A stretch of DNA of 64,000 nucleotides, from positions 1 through 64,000 of the forward strand of contig NZ_QFXK01000034.1 in assembly GCF_003261635.1 (NCBI RefSeq), given 5' to 3'. The notes beneath the pieces are model-generated. The model searched no databases. It was not told the origin of the DNA and saw only the letters and a list, made by a program, of their open reading frames with translations. The translations under genes were made by a program, and so were the position numbers. This document shows, piece after piece, positions 17,342 to 26,341 of this stretch; the first letter of the stretch is position 1; every line of letters starts with the position of its first letter. The DNA is from Kribbella monticola (lineage in GTDB: Bacteria > Actinomycetota > Actinomycetes > Propionibacteriales > Kribbellaceae).

Positions 17342-20008
17342 TCAGCTCAGCGCGGCGCGGCCGGCTTCGAGGCGGGCCACCGGGATGCGGAACGGCGAGC
17401 AGGACACGTAGTCCAGGCCGACCTCGTGGAAGAAGTGGATGCTGTCCGGGTCGCCGCCGTGCTCGCCGCAGATCCCCAGCTTCAGGTCGGGGCGGCTGGC
17501 GCGACCGCGTTCGGCGCCCATCCGGACCAACGCGCCGACGCCGTCGCGATCGATCGACTCGAACGGCGACACCGCGAAGATGCCCTTCTCCAGGTACTTC
17601 GAGAAGAACGAGCCCTCGACGTCGTCGCGGCTGAAGCCCCACGTCGTCTGGGTCAGGTCGTTCGTCCCGAAGGAGAAGAACTCGGCTTCCTCGGCGATCT
17701 GGCCCGCGGTCACCGCCGCGCGCGGCAACTCGATCATCGTGCCGATCGGCGTCGACCACTCGACGCCCTCGTCCTCGGCGACCTGCTTCAGCACGCCTTC
17801 GACCTCGTCGCGGGCGAGCTGCAGCTCCTGCACCGCGCCGACGAGCGGGATCATGATCTCGGGCCGCGGATCCTTGCCCTGCTTCTTCAACTCGGCCGCG
17901 GCGGACGTGATCGCCCTGACCTGCATCGCGAACAGGCCCGGGATGACCAGTCCGAGCCGGACACCGCGCAACCCGAGCATCGGGTTCTGCTCGTGCAGCC
18001 GCTCGACCGCCGCGAGCAACGTGGCGTCGTGGCCCGGGTCCTCACCGCGCTCCTTGGCCAGCGCGACCTTGACGGCCAGGTCCTCCATCGACGGCAGGAA
18101 CTCGTGCAGCGGCGGGTCGATCAACCGGATCGTCACCGGCAACCCGTCCATCGCACCCAGCAACTCGAGGAAGTCCTTGCGCTGCAAGGGTTCCAGTACG
18201 GCGAGGGCCGCCTCGCACTCGGCTTCGTCCTCGGCCAGGATCAGCCGCTCGACGGCCTCGCGCCGCTCGCCCAGGAACATGTGCTCGGTCCGGCACAGAC
18301 CGATGCCCTGGGCACCGAACCGGCGAGCCCGCGCGGCATCGTCGGCCGTATCGGCATTGGTCCGTACTTCGAGTCGGCGCACCTCGTCGGCGTGGCTGAT
18401 CAGCCGATGGACGGCGCCGACGAGTTCGTCACCGGAGTCGGCGGCCAGCGATCCTTCGAAGTACTGGACGACCGGGGACGGGACGACCGGGACCTCGCCG
18501 AGGAACACCTCGCCGGTGGTGCCGTCGATCGAGATCACGTCGCCGGCCTCGACCGTCGTGCCGTTCACCTTGATCTTGCCGGCGGCAACATCCACGTCGA
18601 GGTCCTCGGCGCCACAGACGCAGGTCTTTCCCATGCCTCGGGCAACGACCGCCGCGTGTGACGTCTTGCCGCCGCGGCTGGTCAGCACGCCTTGTGCGGC
18701 GATCATCCCGTGCAGGTCGTCAGGGTTCGTCTCGCGCCGGACCAGGATGACCTTGTCACCCTTCTCGGCGGCCTCGACGGCAGCGGCGGAAGTGAAGACC
18801 ACCTTGCCGGAGGCCGCACCCGGAGATGCGCCGATCGCCTTGGTGAGCAGGTCTTTGCCCGCTTCGCTGTCGAACCGGGGGAACATCAGCTGCGCGAGTT
18901 GCGCGCCCTTGACGCGGCGGAGCGCCTCGTCGATGTCGATCACACCCTCGTCGACCAGGCTGGTCGCGATCCGGAACGCGGCACCCGCCGTTCGCTTGCC
19001 GACGCGGGTCTGCAGCATCCAGAGCTTGCCGCGCTCGACGGTGAACTCGATGTCGCACAGATCGCGGTAGTGCCCCTCCAACTTCGCCATGATCGACATC
19101 AGTTCGTCGTACGACGTCTTGTCGATCGACTCCAGGTCGGCGAGCGGGACCGTGTTGCGGATGCCCGCGACCACGTCCTCGCCCTGGGCGTTCTGCAGGT
19201 AGTCGCCGTACACACCGGGCTGACCGCTGGCCGGGTCGCGGGTGAACGCGACGCCGGTGCCGGAGTCCATCCCCAGGTTGCCGAACACCATCGAGCAGAT
19301 GTTCACCGCCGTGCCGAGGTCGGTGGCGATCCGCTCCTGGCGGCGGTAGAGGATGGCGCGCTCGGAGTTCCAGGAGCCGAAGACGGCCTCGATCGCCAGG
19401 TCCATCTGGGCGCGCGGGTCCTGCGGGAACTCCCGGCCGGTGTGCTCGTGGACGGCGGCCTTGAAGTTCTCCACCAGCGCCTTGAGGTCGTCGGCGTCGA
19501 GGTCCAGGTCGTTCTTGGTTCCCTTGGCCTGCTTGGCCGCCTCGATCGCGTCCTCGAAGACGTCGCCTTCCATGCCGAGCACAGTTTTGCCGAACATCTG
19601 GATCAGCCGGCGGTAGGCGTCCCAGGCGAACCGCGGGTTGCCGGACTGGTGGGCGAGGCCGTTCACGGAGTCGTCGTTGAGGCCGACGTTCAGGACGGTC
19701 TCCATCATGCCGGGCATCGACACGGCGGCACCGGAGCGGACCGAGACCAGCAGCGGGTCGTCGGCCTGGCCGAGCTTCTTGCCCATCTTCTGCTCGAGTT
19801 CCGCGACGTGGTGGTCGATCTCGTCGGCCAGCTCGGGCGGCACCGAACCGGTTCGGAGGAAGACCTTGCAGGCTTCGGCCGAGATGGTGAAACCGGGCGG
19901 GACGGGCAGGCCCAGGTTGGTCATCTCGGCGAGGTTGGCTCCCTTGCCACCGAGAAGTTCCTTCATGTCCTTGTTGCCTTCGGCGAAGTCGTAGACGAGT
20001 TTCGGCAC
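17342..20008 (-). CDS. ppdK: Pyruvate, phosphate dikinase
   Basis: PPDK interconverts pyruvate, ATP and phosphate with PEP, AMP and pyrophosphate. The product is 888 residues, the usual length. The order is an ATP-grasp N-terminal domain (GGKGANLAEMTNLGLPVPPGF), a swivelling domain with catalytic His near 451 (GGKTSHAAVVARGMGK), and a C-terminal PEP-binding barrel with catalytic Cys near 847 (GICGEHGGDP). The frame is open further upstream, but the GTG at 20008 is preferred because it follows a GGGAG site and starts PKLVYDFAEG as in the family. The upstream 325 bp holds two inverted repeats. Confidence 0.96.
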   Translation of the reverse strand: MPKLVYDFAEGNKDMKELLGGKGANLAEMTNLGLPVPPGFTISAEACKVFLRTGSVPPELADEIDHHVAELEQKMGKKLGQADDPLLVSVRSGAAVSMPGMMETVLNVGLNDDSVNGLAHQSGNPRFAWDAYRRLIQMFGKTVLGMEGDVFEDAIEAAKQAKGTKNDLDLDADDLKALVENFKAAVHEHTGREFPQDPRAQMDLAIEAVFGSWNSERAILYRRQERIATDLGTAVNICSMVFGNLGMDSGTGVAFTRDPASGQPGVYGDYLQNAQGEDVVAGIRNTVPLADLESIDKTSYDELMSIMAKLEGHYRDLCDIEFTVERGKLWMLQTRVGKRTAGAAFRIATSLVDEGVIDIDEALRRVKGAQLAQLMFPRFDSEAGKDLLTKAIGASPGAASGKVVFTSAAAVEAAEKGDKVILVRRETNPDDLHGMIAAQGVLTSRGGKTSHAAVVARGMGKTCVCGAEDLDVDVAAGKIKVNGTTVEAGDVISIDGTTGEVFLGEVPVVPSPVVQYFEGSLAADSGDELVGAVHRLISHADEVRRLEVRTNADTADDAARARRFGAQGIGLCRTEHMFLGERREAVERLILAEDEAECEAALAVLEPLQRKDFLELLGAMDGLPVTIRLIDPPLHEFLPSMEDLAVKVALAKERGEDPGHDATLLAAVERLHEQNPMLGLRGVRLGLVIPGLFAMQVRAITSAAAELKKQGKDPRPEIMIPLVGAVQELQLARDEVEGVLKQVAEDEGVEWSTPIGTMIELPRAAVTAGQIAEEAEFFSFGTNDLTQTTWGFSRDDVEGSFFSKYLEKGIFAVSPFESIDRDGVGALVRMGAERGRASRPDLKLGICGEHGGDPDSIHFFHEVGLDYVSCSPFRIPVARLEAGRAALS

Positions 20009-20172
20009 GGTGACTCCCTGACGGTGTGAGGCGGCGACTGGTCGCGAGATGGGTGCTCGCTGGCCCGACGGCTCCGATGGCGTGGACGTCTTTTCAGAGT
20101 AAGGCAGAAAAACAGTCCAGTTGCACACTGGTCTCACATTGAGAAGGTGACTCTGCCCACATGATGAGGGGC

Positions 20173-20219
20173 GGAAAACCCTTACCTCATTGACAACGCA
20201 GGACAGACGAGGGTTTTCC
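20173..20219. repeat. Inverted repeat in the ppdK upstream region
   Basis: GGAAAACCCT (20173-20182) and AGGGTTTTCC (20210-20219) are perfect 10-bp complements separated by 27 bp. The element lies about 165 bp before the ppdK start codon. It could be a regulator site or a leader hairpin. Confidence 0.5.
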
Positions 20220-20230
20220 CGAGGAAACAC

Positions 20231-20278
20231 GAAAGGAGGCGCATACCCACCTTTGAGATGGGTACACGCCTCCCTTTC
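20231..20278 (-). terminator. Long bulged hairpin after the VWA gene
   Basis: Stem segments GAAA/TTTC, GGAGGCG/CGCCTCC and TACCCA/TGGGTA close a 9-nt loop, with one bulge and one internal loop. It lies about 55 bp past the VWA stop on the minus strand and is the most likely terminator of that operon. The rest of the 20009-20333 gap shows no gene. Confidence 0.6.
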
Positions 20279-20333
20279 GGCCACTCAGCTCGCGGCGGCC
20301 CTAGGAGCTTTGGGCATTCGGAGCTTGCGGCGC

Positions 20334-22301
20334 TCAGAGCTTGCGGCGGGTTCTGAGGTAGTCGCCTACTACCGCGGCGCCGAGACCGTCTGCGTCGGGT
20401 GCCAGGACCCGGCCGCCGGAGCGGCGGGCCAGCAAATCAACGAAGGCGTTGAGGCGCGGGTCGTCGCCGAGGCGGAAGACCGTGAGCGAGGCGCCCAGCT
20501 TGGCCAGGCGGTCCACCTCGGCGACCGTCTTGCGCAGCGTCGCCGGGCGAGGCGGGTAGTCGAACTCGGCGGTGCCATCCGGTTCGAGGTGGGCAGTCGG
20601 TTCGCCGTCGGTCACCATCAAGACGACCGGTTGAGCATCGGGATGGCGGCGGAGGTGTCGGCCGGCGAGGAGCAGCGCGTGGTGCGCGTTGGTGCCCTGC
20701 TCCCAGGTCCCTTCCAGTCCGATCAGCTGCGGCAGTTCGACGACTCCGGCGTACCGGCCGAAGGTGATGAGTTGGAGCGCGTCGTTGCGATAGCGGGTCG
20801 AGATCAACTGGTGCAACGCCAGTGCCGTCCGCTTCATCGGCAGCCAGCGCCCCTCCTGGACCATCGACCAGGAGGTGTCCACGAGCAGCGCGACGGCGGC
20901 CCGTGCGCGATGCTCCGTCTCGGCGATCTCCACGTCGGCCACGTCGAGCTTGACCGAACCGCCCCGCCCAGCACCCGCAGTACGGAGTACGGCGTTGCGA
21001 ACCGTGCGCGACACGTCCCACGACTGGGTATCGCCGAACTGCCACGGTCTCGTCGACCCGCTCAGCTCCCCGGCCGCACCGGCCGTGGCGGCGTCGCGCT
21101 CACCCGATTGCCCGCGAGCAGTACGCAGTACGTCGGACAGCGCCGTCTGACCCAATTGCCGCAGGGCCTTCGGCGACAACTGCAGTGAGCCGTCCGGAGC
21201 GCGCTCCAACAATCCTTGGTCCCGGAGTTGCCGCTCCAACTCGGACAGGCGCCGAGCGTCGACGGTCGCCTCGTCGCCCAACTGGCGAGTCAGCGCGTCG
21301 AGGTCGATGTCTTCCAGCCGAGCACCCGGATACGACTGAGCCAACTGCTCGGCCAGCGCGTCCAGCTCGGCCAGATCCGACATCGCCCGGGCACCATCGG
21401 CCAGCCCGAGCGGATCGTCACCGCTCATCCGCTCGGAGCCGGTCCAGTCCTCACCGGGCCGCAACGCCTGCAACTGCGCATCGAGATTCGCGAGCTGCTG
21501 GGCAAGTTGCGGGCTCCCGAAGGCCTGCTGTGAAAGCTGAGCCAGTTCAGCGCGTTGCTCAGGCGTCATCGAGTTGAGCATCCGCTGCGCCGCCGCGGCC
21601 CGGGCAGCCAGTACGTCGATCAGCTCATCGACGTTCCGCGGGTTCTCCGGGAAGAACTCGCCGTGCTTGGCCATGAACTCGGCGAACAACCCGTCGATCT
21701 CCGGATGGCCCTGCGCATGCGCCGAGAGCAACGCGTTGAGGTCGGTGAGCATCTCGTTGATCCGCTCGACGTCCTCCGGCGTCGTGTTCTCCAGCGCCTC
21801 CTTCATGCCCTCGAACCGCGACCCGAGCAGTTCGCGCCCGAGCAACTCGCGGATCTGCTCGTACTTCTGCCGAGCCTCCGACGACTCCCATTCGTAGTTC
21901 GCCAGCTCCCGTACTGCGGCCGCCGTACCGGCGGGGAGCGCGTCGAGCTGCATCTCCTTGAACCGCGCCTCGTCGGACGGGTTCGGGAACAGGTCGTGCC
22001 GCTCAGCCGCGAGCGCTTCGTCCAGCAGCCGCTGCACATCGCGCAGCGTGCCGTCCAGGTTGTGCCGGCTCTCGATCTCGCGCCTGCGTTCCCACAGCCG
22101 GCGAGTGAGATCGTCGAGCCCCTGGGTGTTCCGGGTACCGCGCCGGAGCAACTCCTCCAGCGCGGACCTCGGCGACGACCCGGCCATCACATCGCGGCCG
22201 AGTTCGTCGAGGGCGTCACGGAGATCCACCGGCGCGGCCAGTGGATCGGGACCGTCGTGCCACGGCCCGTACGACCAGCCTTCCGGTAGCGCGGAAGTCA
22301 T
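20334..22301 (-). CDS. VWA-domain protein, partner of the AAA ATPase
   Basis: The 655-residue cytosolic protein has a long, charged, mostly helical N-terminal part rich in Asp/Glu/Arg and helices such as LAQQLANLDAQLQAL. A C-terminal von Willebrand A domain starts near 468, with the MIDAS motif VDTSWSM (D475) and a second metal motif VMVTDGEPTAH. There is no signal peptide. The gene starts 2 bp after the stop of the MoxR/ChlI-type ATPase, so the two form an operon. MoxR-VWA pairs usually act as chaperones that insert cofactors or remodel complexes; the client here is unknown. Confidence 0.85.
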   Translation of the reverse strand: MTSALPEGWSYGPWHDGPDPLAAPVDLRDALDELGRDVMAGSSPRSALEELLRRGTRNTQGLDDLTRRLWERRREIESRHNLDGTLRDVQRLLDEALAAERHDLFPNPSDEARFKEMQLDALPAGTAAAVRELANYEWESSEARQKYEQIRELLGRELLGSRFEGMKEALENTTPEDVERINEMLTDLNALLSAHAQGHPEIDGLFAEFMAKHGEFFPENPRNVDELIDVLAARAAAAQRMLNSMTPEQRAELAQLSQQAFGSPQLAQQLANLDAQLQALRPGEDWTGSERMSGDDPLGLADGARAMSDLAELDALAEQLAQSYPGARLEDIDLDALTRQLGDEATVDARRLSELERQLRDQGLLERAPDGSLQLSPKALRQLGQTALSDVLRTARGQSGERDAATAGAAGELSGSTRPWQFGDTQSWDVSRTVRNAVLRTAGAGRGGSVKLDVADVEIAETEHRARAAVALLVDTSWSMVQEGRWLPMKRTALALHQLISTRYRNDALQLITFGRYAGVVELPQLIGLEGTWEQGTNAHHALLLAGRHLRRHPDAQPVVLMVTDGEPTAHLEPDGTAEFDYPPRPATLRKTVAEVDRLAKLGASLTVFRLGDDPRLNAFVDLLARRSGGRVLAPDADGLGAAVVGDYLRTRRKL

Positions 22302-22303
22302 GG

Positions 22304-23701
22304 TCAGACCCCGTAGACGGTCGTGTCGTCGTCCGCGTCCTTGGCCAATCGCTTGGACAGGTAGAGCGCCTCGAGGGCGAGCTCGACCGCGGCCGCGATC
22401 CGTCCGGGCGAGTCGTCCGGCTCCACTCCTGCCCGGGCGGCGACGTCGTGCAGCACCGGAAGCTCAGGCAGGGCAGCCAGTACGTCGCGTCCCGGGATCC
22501 GCTCGCCCGTCGTCACAAGGTTGCCGTCGGCAACGGCATTGGCCAGCGGGGTGAGGTCGAGCCCGGCGAAACGCTCCCGGGCGGTGTCGGCGACGGACCT
22601 CCGGAGCAGATACTCGAGCAACTCGGTCTCGCGCCCTTCCTCACCAGGCTCGAACTCGAGCTTGCCCCGCAGTACGGCGGGAACCGCTTCGAGGTCGACC
22701 GGCCGCGCCACCGCCGGCTCCTCGCCGGTGATCGCGCTTCTTCTCAACGCGGCTGCAGCCACCGTCTCGGCCGCCGCGACCGCGAACCGGGCCGAGACAC
22801 CCGAGCGCTGGTCGATCGCGTTCGACTCCCGCAGATGCCGGACGAAGCGCGCAAGCACCTCCAGCAACGGCTCCCCGACCTCGGCGGTCAGGTGGCTCTC
22901 CTGGCGTACTACGTCGACCTCGGCGTCGATGTCGAGCGGGTAGTGCGTCCGCACCTCCGCGCCGAAGCGGTCCTTCAGCGGGGTGATGATGCGGCCGCGG
23001 TTCGTGTAGTCCTCGGGGTTGGCGGTCGCCACCAGCAGGACGTCGAGCGGGAGGCGCAGGGTGTACCCGCGGACCTGGATGTCGCGCTCCTCCATCACGT
23101 TCAGCAGCGCGACCTGGATCCGCTCGGCCAGGTCGGGCAACTCGTTGATGGCGACGATCCCGCGGTGCGCCCGCGGTACCAGGCCGAAGTGGATGGTCTC
23201 GGGATCGCCGAGGCTACGGCCCTCGGCGACCTTGACGGGGTCGACGTCGCCGATCAGGTCGCCGACCGAGGTATCCGGAGTGGCGAGCTTCTCGGCGTAC
23301 CGGAGGCTGCGGTGCAACCACGCGACGGGCAGCTCATCACCGAGCTCAGCTGCTCGCCGTTGCGAGGCGGGGGTGATCGGGTCGAGTGGGTGCTCGGGCA
23401 GCTCCGCTCCCTCGATCACCGGGGTCCATTCGTCCAGCAACCCGACCAGCGTGCGGAGCAGACGCGTCTTGCCCTGACCACGCTCACCGAGCAGTACTAC
23501 GTCGTGCCCGGCGAGCAGGGCACGTTCCAACTGAGGGATGACAGTCCGGGAGAACCCGACGATCCCCGGCCAAGGGTCGCGCCCGGCGCGCAACTCGGTC
23601 AGCAGATTGTCGCGGATCTCGGTCTTGATCGAACGGGGAAGATAGCCGGCGGCCCGAAGCTCGCCAACATTCCGGGGCAGCTCAACAGGTGCACTAGTCA
23701 C
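22304..23701 (-). CDS. MoxR/magnesium chelatase-type AAA+ ATPase
   Basis: The 465-residue ATPase has Walker A GERGQGKTR (72-80), Walker B GIVAINELPDLAERIQ, a sensor motif LLVATANPEDYTNRGRI with the arginine finger region following, and a C-terminal helical lid. The IQVALLNVMEE helix and the ATANPEDYTNRG loop are typical of the ChlI/MoxR clade. It is translationally linked to the downstream VWA gene. Upstream lies a 475-bp inverted-repeat element rather than a gene, so the promoter may lie inside or beside that element. Confidence 0.88.
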   Translation of the reverse strand: MTSAPVELPRNVGELRAAGYLPRSIKTEIRDNLLTELRAGRDPWPGIVGFSRTVIPQLERALLAGHDVVLLGERGQGKTRLLRTLVGLLDEWTPVIEGAELPEHPLDPITPASQRRAAELGDELPVAWLHRSLRYAEKLATPDTSVGDLIGDVDPVKVAEGRSLGDPETIHFGLVPRAHRGIVAINELPDLAERIQVALLNVMEERDIQVRGYTLRLPLDVLLVATANPEDYTNRGRIITPLKDRFGAEVRTHYPLDIDAEVDVVRQESHLTAEVGEPLLEVLARFVRHLRESNAIDQRSGVSARFAVAAAETVAAAALRRSAITGEEPAVARPVDLEAVPAVLRGKLEFEPGEEGRETELLEYLLRRSVADTARERFAGLDLTPLANAVADGNLVTTGERIPGRDVLAALPELPVLHDVAARAGVEPDDSPGRIAAAVELALEALYLSKRLAKDADDDTTVYGV

Positions 23702-23756
23702 GCCCCCGACGTTAGCTCGCCCTCCCCAAACCAGACACCGAATTCCCCTGAGGGCT

Positions 23757-24231
23757 TAGTACTACGCCCCGCTTCGCACCTCCTGCTTCGGCCGCTCGAC
23801 CGACCCACCCCGGGTCGCCGCTCCTTCGTCGCGGCTCGGGTGCTGGCGCTGGGCAATCGGCTGGCGCATGGGGCCGCGGGTCGGGCGGAAGTCGGGAGCT
23901 ACCGACGGTGTTCACACAGACTGCCCCGATCAGCAGGTGTCGCGGGCATGGCCAGACGGTTTCCGCATACACCGCATTCGTCGATTCGCCACCTAGGGTC
24001 GGCGATCTGGGCGGGTGGGTCTGGCCCAAGGAGGAAGGCGCGAGGGAACGCAGTACGAGGGCACGGAACTCTGCGGGGAGGTCATCGGGTGACGGGCGTC
24101 CACGGTTGGTCTGACCGTATGGAGCACACGCGACGCGGACTGCCTTCATCGAGCCGCGACGAAGGAGCGGCGAACCGGGGTGGGCGGGTCGAGCGGCCGA
24201 CGTAGGAGGCGCGAAGTGGGGCGTAGTACTA
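23757..24231. mobile_element. MITE-like element with 82-bp terminal inverted repeats
   Basis: The left arm (23757-23838) and right arm (24150-24231) are ungapped inverted copies, identical at 75 of 82 positions by my alignment. Both ends are TAGTACTACGCC, and TAGTACTA is itself palindromic. The 311-bp interior shows no believable gene, although a Pro/Arg-rich frame of 145 codons starts at 24149 on the minus strand. The outer end of the right arm supplies the stop codon of the serine-hydrolase gene. No transposase is present, and I see no clear target duplication. It fills the whole 527-bp gap between two minus-strand genes. Confidence 0.7.
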
Positions 24232-25503
24232 GACGCGCGGGGTGACTCGGCCCCAGGCGAGGAGGTGGGTGGGGGTGAAGGTGACTGGGGTCCAGGGTTG
24301 GTCGGGGGCGGTGCGGTAGACGTAGTGGTTGCCGTCGAGGGGTGTTGTCGGGTGGAGTTCGTGTTCGACGACCGGGTTTTCGGCGAAGGCGAGGCGGGCG
24401 CCGGTGGCGTTTTCGGTGAGGAGGAGACGGTCGCCTTCGCGGGTGGCGTCGATTCGGATGCCGGCCCGTTCGTAGCTGCCGAGGATGGCGTCGGTCGGCA
24501 CAACAGCGTCAACCGGTTCGGGAGCCGGTGGGGGCGCGACTTCGGCGTACTGCGTGAAGACCTCGGTGGCGACCGCTTCGAACAGCGCGTTCCCGTTGGC
24601 GGAGTTGGTCAGCAGCACCATCGCGACGCGGGCTTCCGGGTGGATCCGGAGATAGGCCAGTTGCGAGATGGTGGAGCCGTCGTGACCGAAGAGCTGGTGA
24701 CCCGACCAATCGTAGAGTCGCCAGGTGAGGCCGACGTGGCCGATGTCCGAGCCGGCCGGGTACTCCACCTGGGGCTCGCGCATCGCGGCATATGACTCGT
24801 CTTCGAGGTGCAGCCGGGCGAAGCGCAGTACGTCGCTCGCACTGGCTGTGATGAGGCCTGCCGGGCCGAGGCTGCGCGGGAGTTGCCAGGTGCTGACCGG
24901 GGTCCCGTCGGCAAGGTGCCCGACGGCGGCACGGTGCAGGATCGCCTCCTCTGGCAGCGTCACCGTCGAGTGGAGGTCAAGCGGCGTGGTGATGCGGGCG
25001 TGCAGGGATTCGTCCCAGCTGCGGCCGTCCAGTACCTCGATGATGCGGCCGAGCAGGACGAAGCCGGCGTTGCAGTACGAGTACGCCGTCCCCGGCTCGA
25101 AGAGCTGGTCCGCGTCGGCGAGCAGTGCGACGTACTTCGCGACGCAGTCGTCGCCGCGACCGGTGTCGGTGAACACGTCACCATCGAGCCCACTGGTATG
25201 AGTCAGCAGGTGCCGAACGGTGATCCGCTCATCGATCGATGCCTCAGGCAACAACTGGAGTACGTGATCGTCGAGCGAGAGCCGGCCTTCCGCGGCCAGC
25301 TGGACGATCATGGTCGCGGTCCATGCCTTGCTGATCGAGCCGATCTGGAAGAGCGTGTCGGCGGTCACCTCGACGCCGGTGGCGCGGTTGAGTACGCCGT
25401 ACGGCGTGATCGTCTCCTCGCCGTCCACCCACAAGCCGAGGACGGCCCCGGGAACGGCGTGGTCTGCGGCGAGTCGGGCCAGGCGTGAGGTCCAGTCAGG
25501 CAT
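24229..25503 (-). CDS. Beta-lactamase-family serine hydrolase
   Basis: The 424-residue protein belongs to the class C/esterase/D-alanyl-D-alanine carboxypeptidase-like family. The nucleophile motif SxxK is SISK (S56, K59). The YxN motif is in YSYCNAGFVLLG near residue 145, and an HDGSTISQ motif near 270 may stand in for the KTG box. A C-terminal beta-rich domain (about 320-424) follows. No signal peptide is evident, so it is probably cytosolic. Its stop codon lies in the end of the neighbouring inverted-repeat element. Confidence 0.87.
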   Translation of the reverse strand: MPDWTSRLARLAADHAVPGAVLGLWVDGEETITPYGVLNRATGVEVTADTLFQIGSISKAWTATMIVQLAAEGRLSLDDHVLQLLPEASIDERITVRHLLTHTSGLDGDVFTDTGRGDDCVAKYVALLADADQLFEPGTAYSYCNAGFVLLGRIIEVLDGRSWDESLHARITTPLDLHSTVTLPEEAILHRAAVGHLADGTPVSTWQLPRSLGPAGLITASASDVLRFARLHLEDESYAAMREPQVEYPAGSDIGHVGLTWRLYDWSGHQLFGHDGSTISQLAYLRIHPEARVAMVLLTNSANGNALFEAVATEVFTQYAEVAPPPAPEPVDAVVPTDAILGSYERAGIRIDATREGDRLLLTENATGARLAFAENPVVEHELHPTTPLDGNHYVYRTAPDQPWTPVTFTPTHLLAWGRVTPRV

Positions 25504-25525
25504 GCGTCCAACCTATGCGGCCCGA

Positions 25526-25553
25526 GATCGGGCATCGGCGCCGAGGCCCGATC
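25526..25553 (-). terminator. Terminator hairpin after the Clp-N/HTH gene
   Basis: GATCGGGC and GCCCGATC form an 8-bp stem, and inner TCGG/CCGA continues it after one mismatch. It begins 12 bp past the end of the Clp-N gene. Confidence 0.7.
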
Positions 25554-25564
25554 GATGCCGCCGC

Positions 25565-26287
25565 CTACTTGGTGAGTTTGGTGAGCTGCGCCCGGATGTC
25601 CGACCAGGCCGTTGCCTCGTCCAGTCCGAGTTGTTCGAGCACCTTGGTCGCGATCGCTGCCTGGCCGCGGTAGAAGGCCAGCAGCAGGTGCTCGGTACCG
25701 ACGTAGTTGTGGCCCAGGGCAAGGGCTTCGCTGACCGCGTCCTGGAGGACGTGGGCGGCGCGGCGGGTGAACGGCGGGCCTTCGTTCAGTGCGGTGTCGG
25801 TCTGGTCGGCCGCCTCAGGCCCGCGTGCGGGGCTGAGCGGTTCGATCGCGGCCGCGACCTTCTCCTCGGTGATGTCGTGCGCGAGCAGGACTTTGGTCGC
25901 GATCGACGCCGGCTCGGAGTACATCCCGAGCAGGACGTGTTCGGTGCCGATGAAGGAGTGGTTGCGCGCCTGCGCCGCCACGCCGGCCGCTTCGAGGACA
26001 GCCCGGCACCGATTGGTGAAGCGGCTGAAGTCCGGGGCGGCCGCCCAGGAGTCGGCGAAGCGCTTGTGGGCCGCCTGCTTGCTGACGCCGAGCACGGTAC
26101 TGATCTCGACCCACGACTTGCCGGCACCTCGGGCGCGGTCGACGAAGTAGCCGAGGGCGGCGTCGCTGGTACTGGTCAGGTCGTTGATCGTGCTCGACGC
26201 GGTGGCGAGCTGGACGAGGACGTCGTCGGTGCCGGCGTCTTGGCGGATCGTGTCGATGAGTTGCTGCAGATCGGGTCCTGGAGTCAT
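25565..26287 (-). CDS. HTH protein with two Clp N-terminal repeats
   Basis: The 240-residue protein joins an N-terminal helix-turn-helix (about 57-78; SWVEISTVLGVSKQAAHKRF) to two Clp-N repeats (about 88-150 and 172-236; each with NHSFIGTEHVLLG or HNYVGTEHLLLAF). Clp-N domains normally sit on ClpC/ClpA and bind adaptors or substrates; no AAA module is present here. This makes it a likely repressor or adaptor that senses Clp substrates or stress. Two palindromes directly precede its start codon, so autoregulation is likely. It lies downstream of the kinase gene on the same strand. Confidence 0.85.
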   Translation of the reverse strand: MTPGPDLQQLIDTIRQDAGTDDVLVQLATASSTINDLTSTSDAALGYFVDRARGAGKSWVEISTVLGVSKQAAHKRFADSWAAAPDFSRFTNRCRAVLEAAGVAAQARNHSFIGTEHVLLGMYSEPASIATKVLLAHDITEEKVAAAIEPLSPARGPEAADQTDTALNEGPPFTRRAAHVLQDAVSEALALGHNYVGTEHLLLAFYRGQAAIATKVLEQLGLDEATAWSDIRAQLTKLTK

Positions 26288-26290
26288 GTC

Positions 26291-26307
26291 GTCAACCTTA
26301 GGTTGAC
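26291..26307. promoter_or_regulatory. Palindromic operator 1 before the Clp-N/HTH gene
   Basis: GTCAACC-TTA-GGTTGAC is a perfect 7-bp inverted repeat just 3 bp before the start codon. It matches operator 2 in arm sequence and length. Confidence 0.75.
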
Positions 26308-26319
26308 GAGTCGATATCC

Positions 26320-26336
26320 GTCAACCCTGGGTTGAC
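26320..26336. promoter_or_regulatory. Palindromic operator 2 before the Clp-N/HTH gene
   Basis: GTCAACC-CTG-GGTTGAC repeats operator 1 at a 29-bp centre-to-centre distance, close to three helical turns. The GTTGAC arms also resemble a -35 box, so binding would cover the promoter. Confidence 0.75.
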
Positions 26337-26341
26337 GGGGG

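Noticed and set aside
18756..20029. Long frames opposite ppdK
   Set aside because: They are shadows of a fully supported 888-residue gene.
22241..24205. 654-codon plus-strand frame
   Set aside because: It is antisense to the MoxR-type ATPase and crosses the inverted-repeat element; no domain is visible.
23712..24512. 266-codon minus-strand frame through the inverted-repeat element
   Set aside because: Pro/Ser/Arg-rich low-complexity translation that overlaps the serine-hydrolase gene out of frame.
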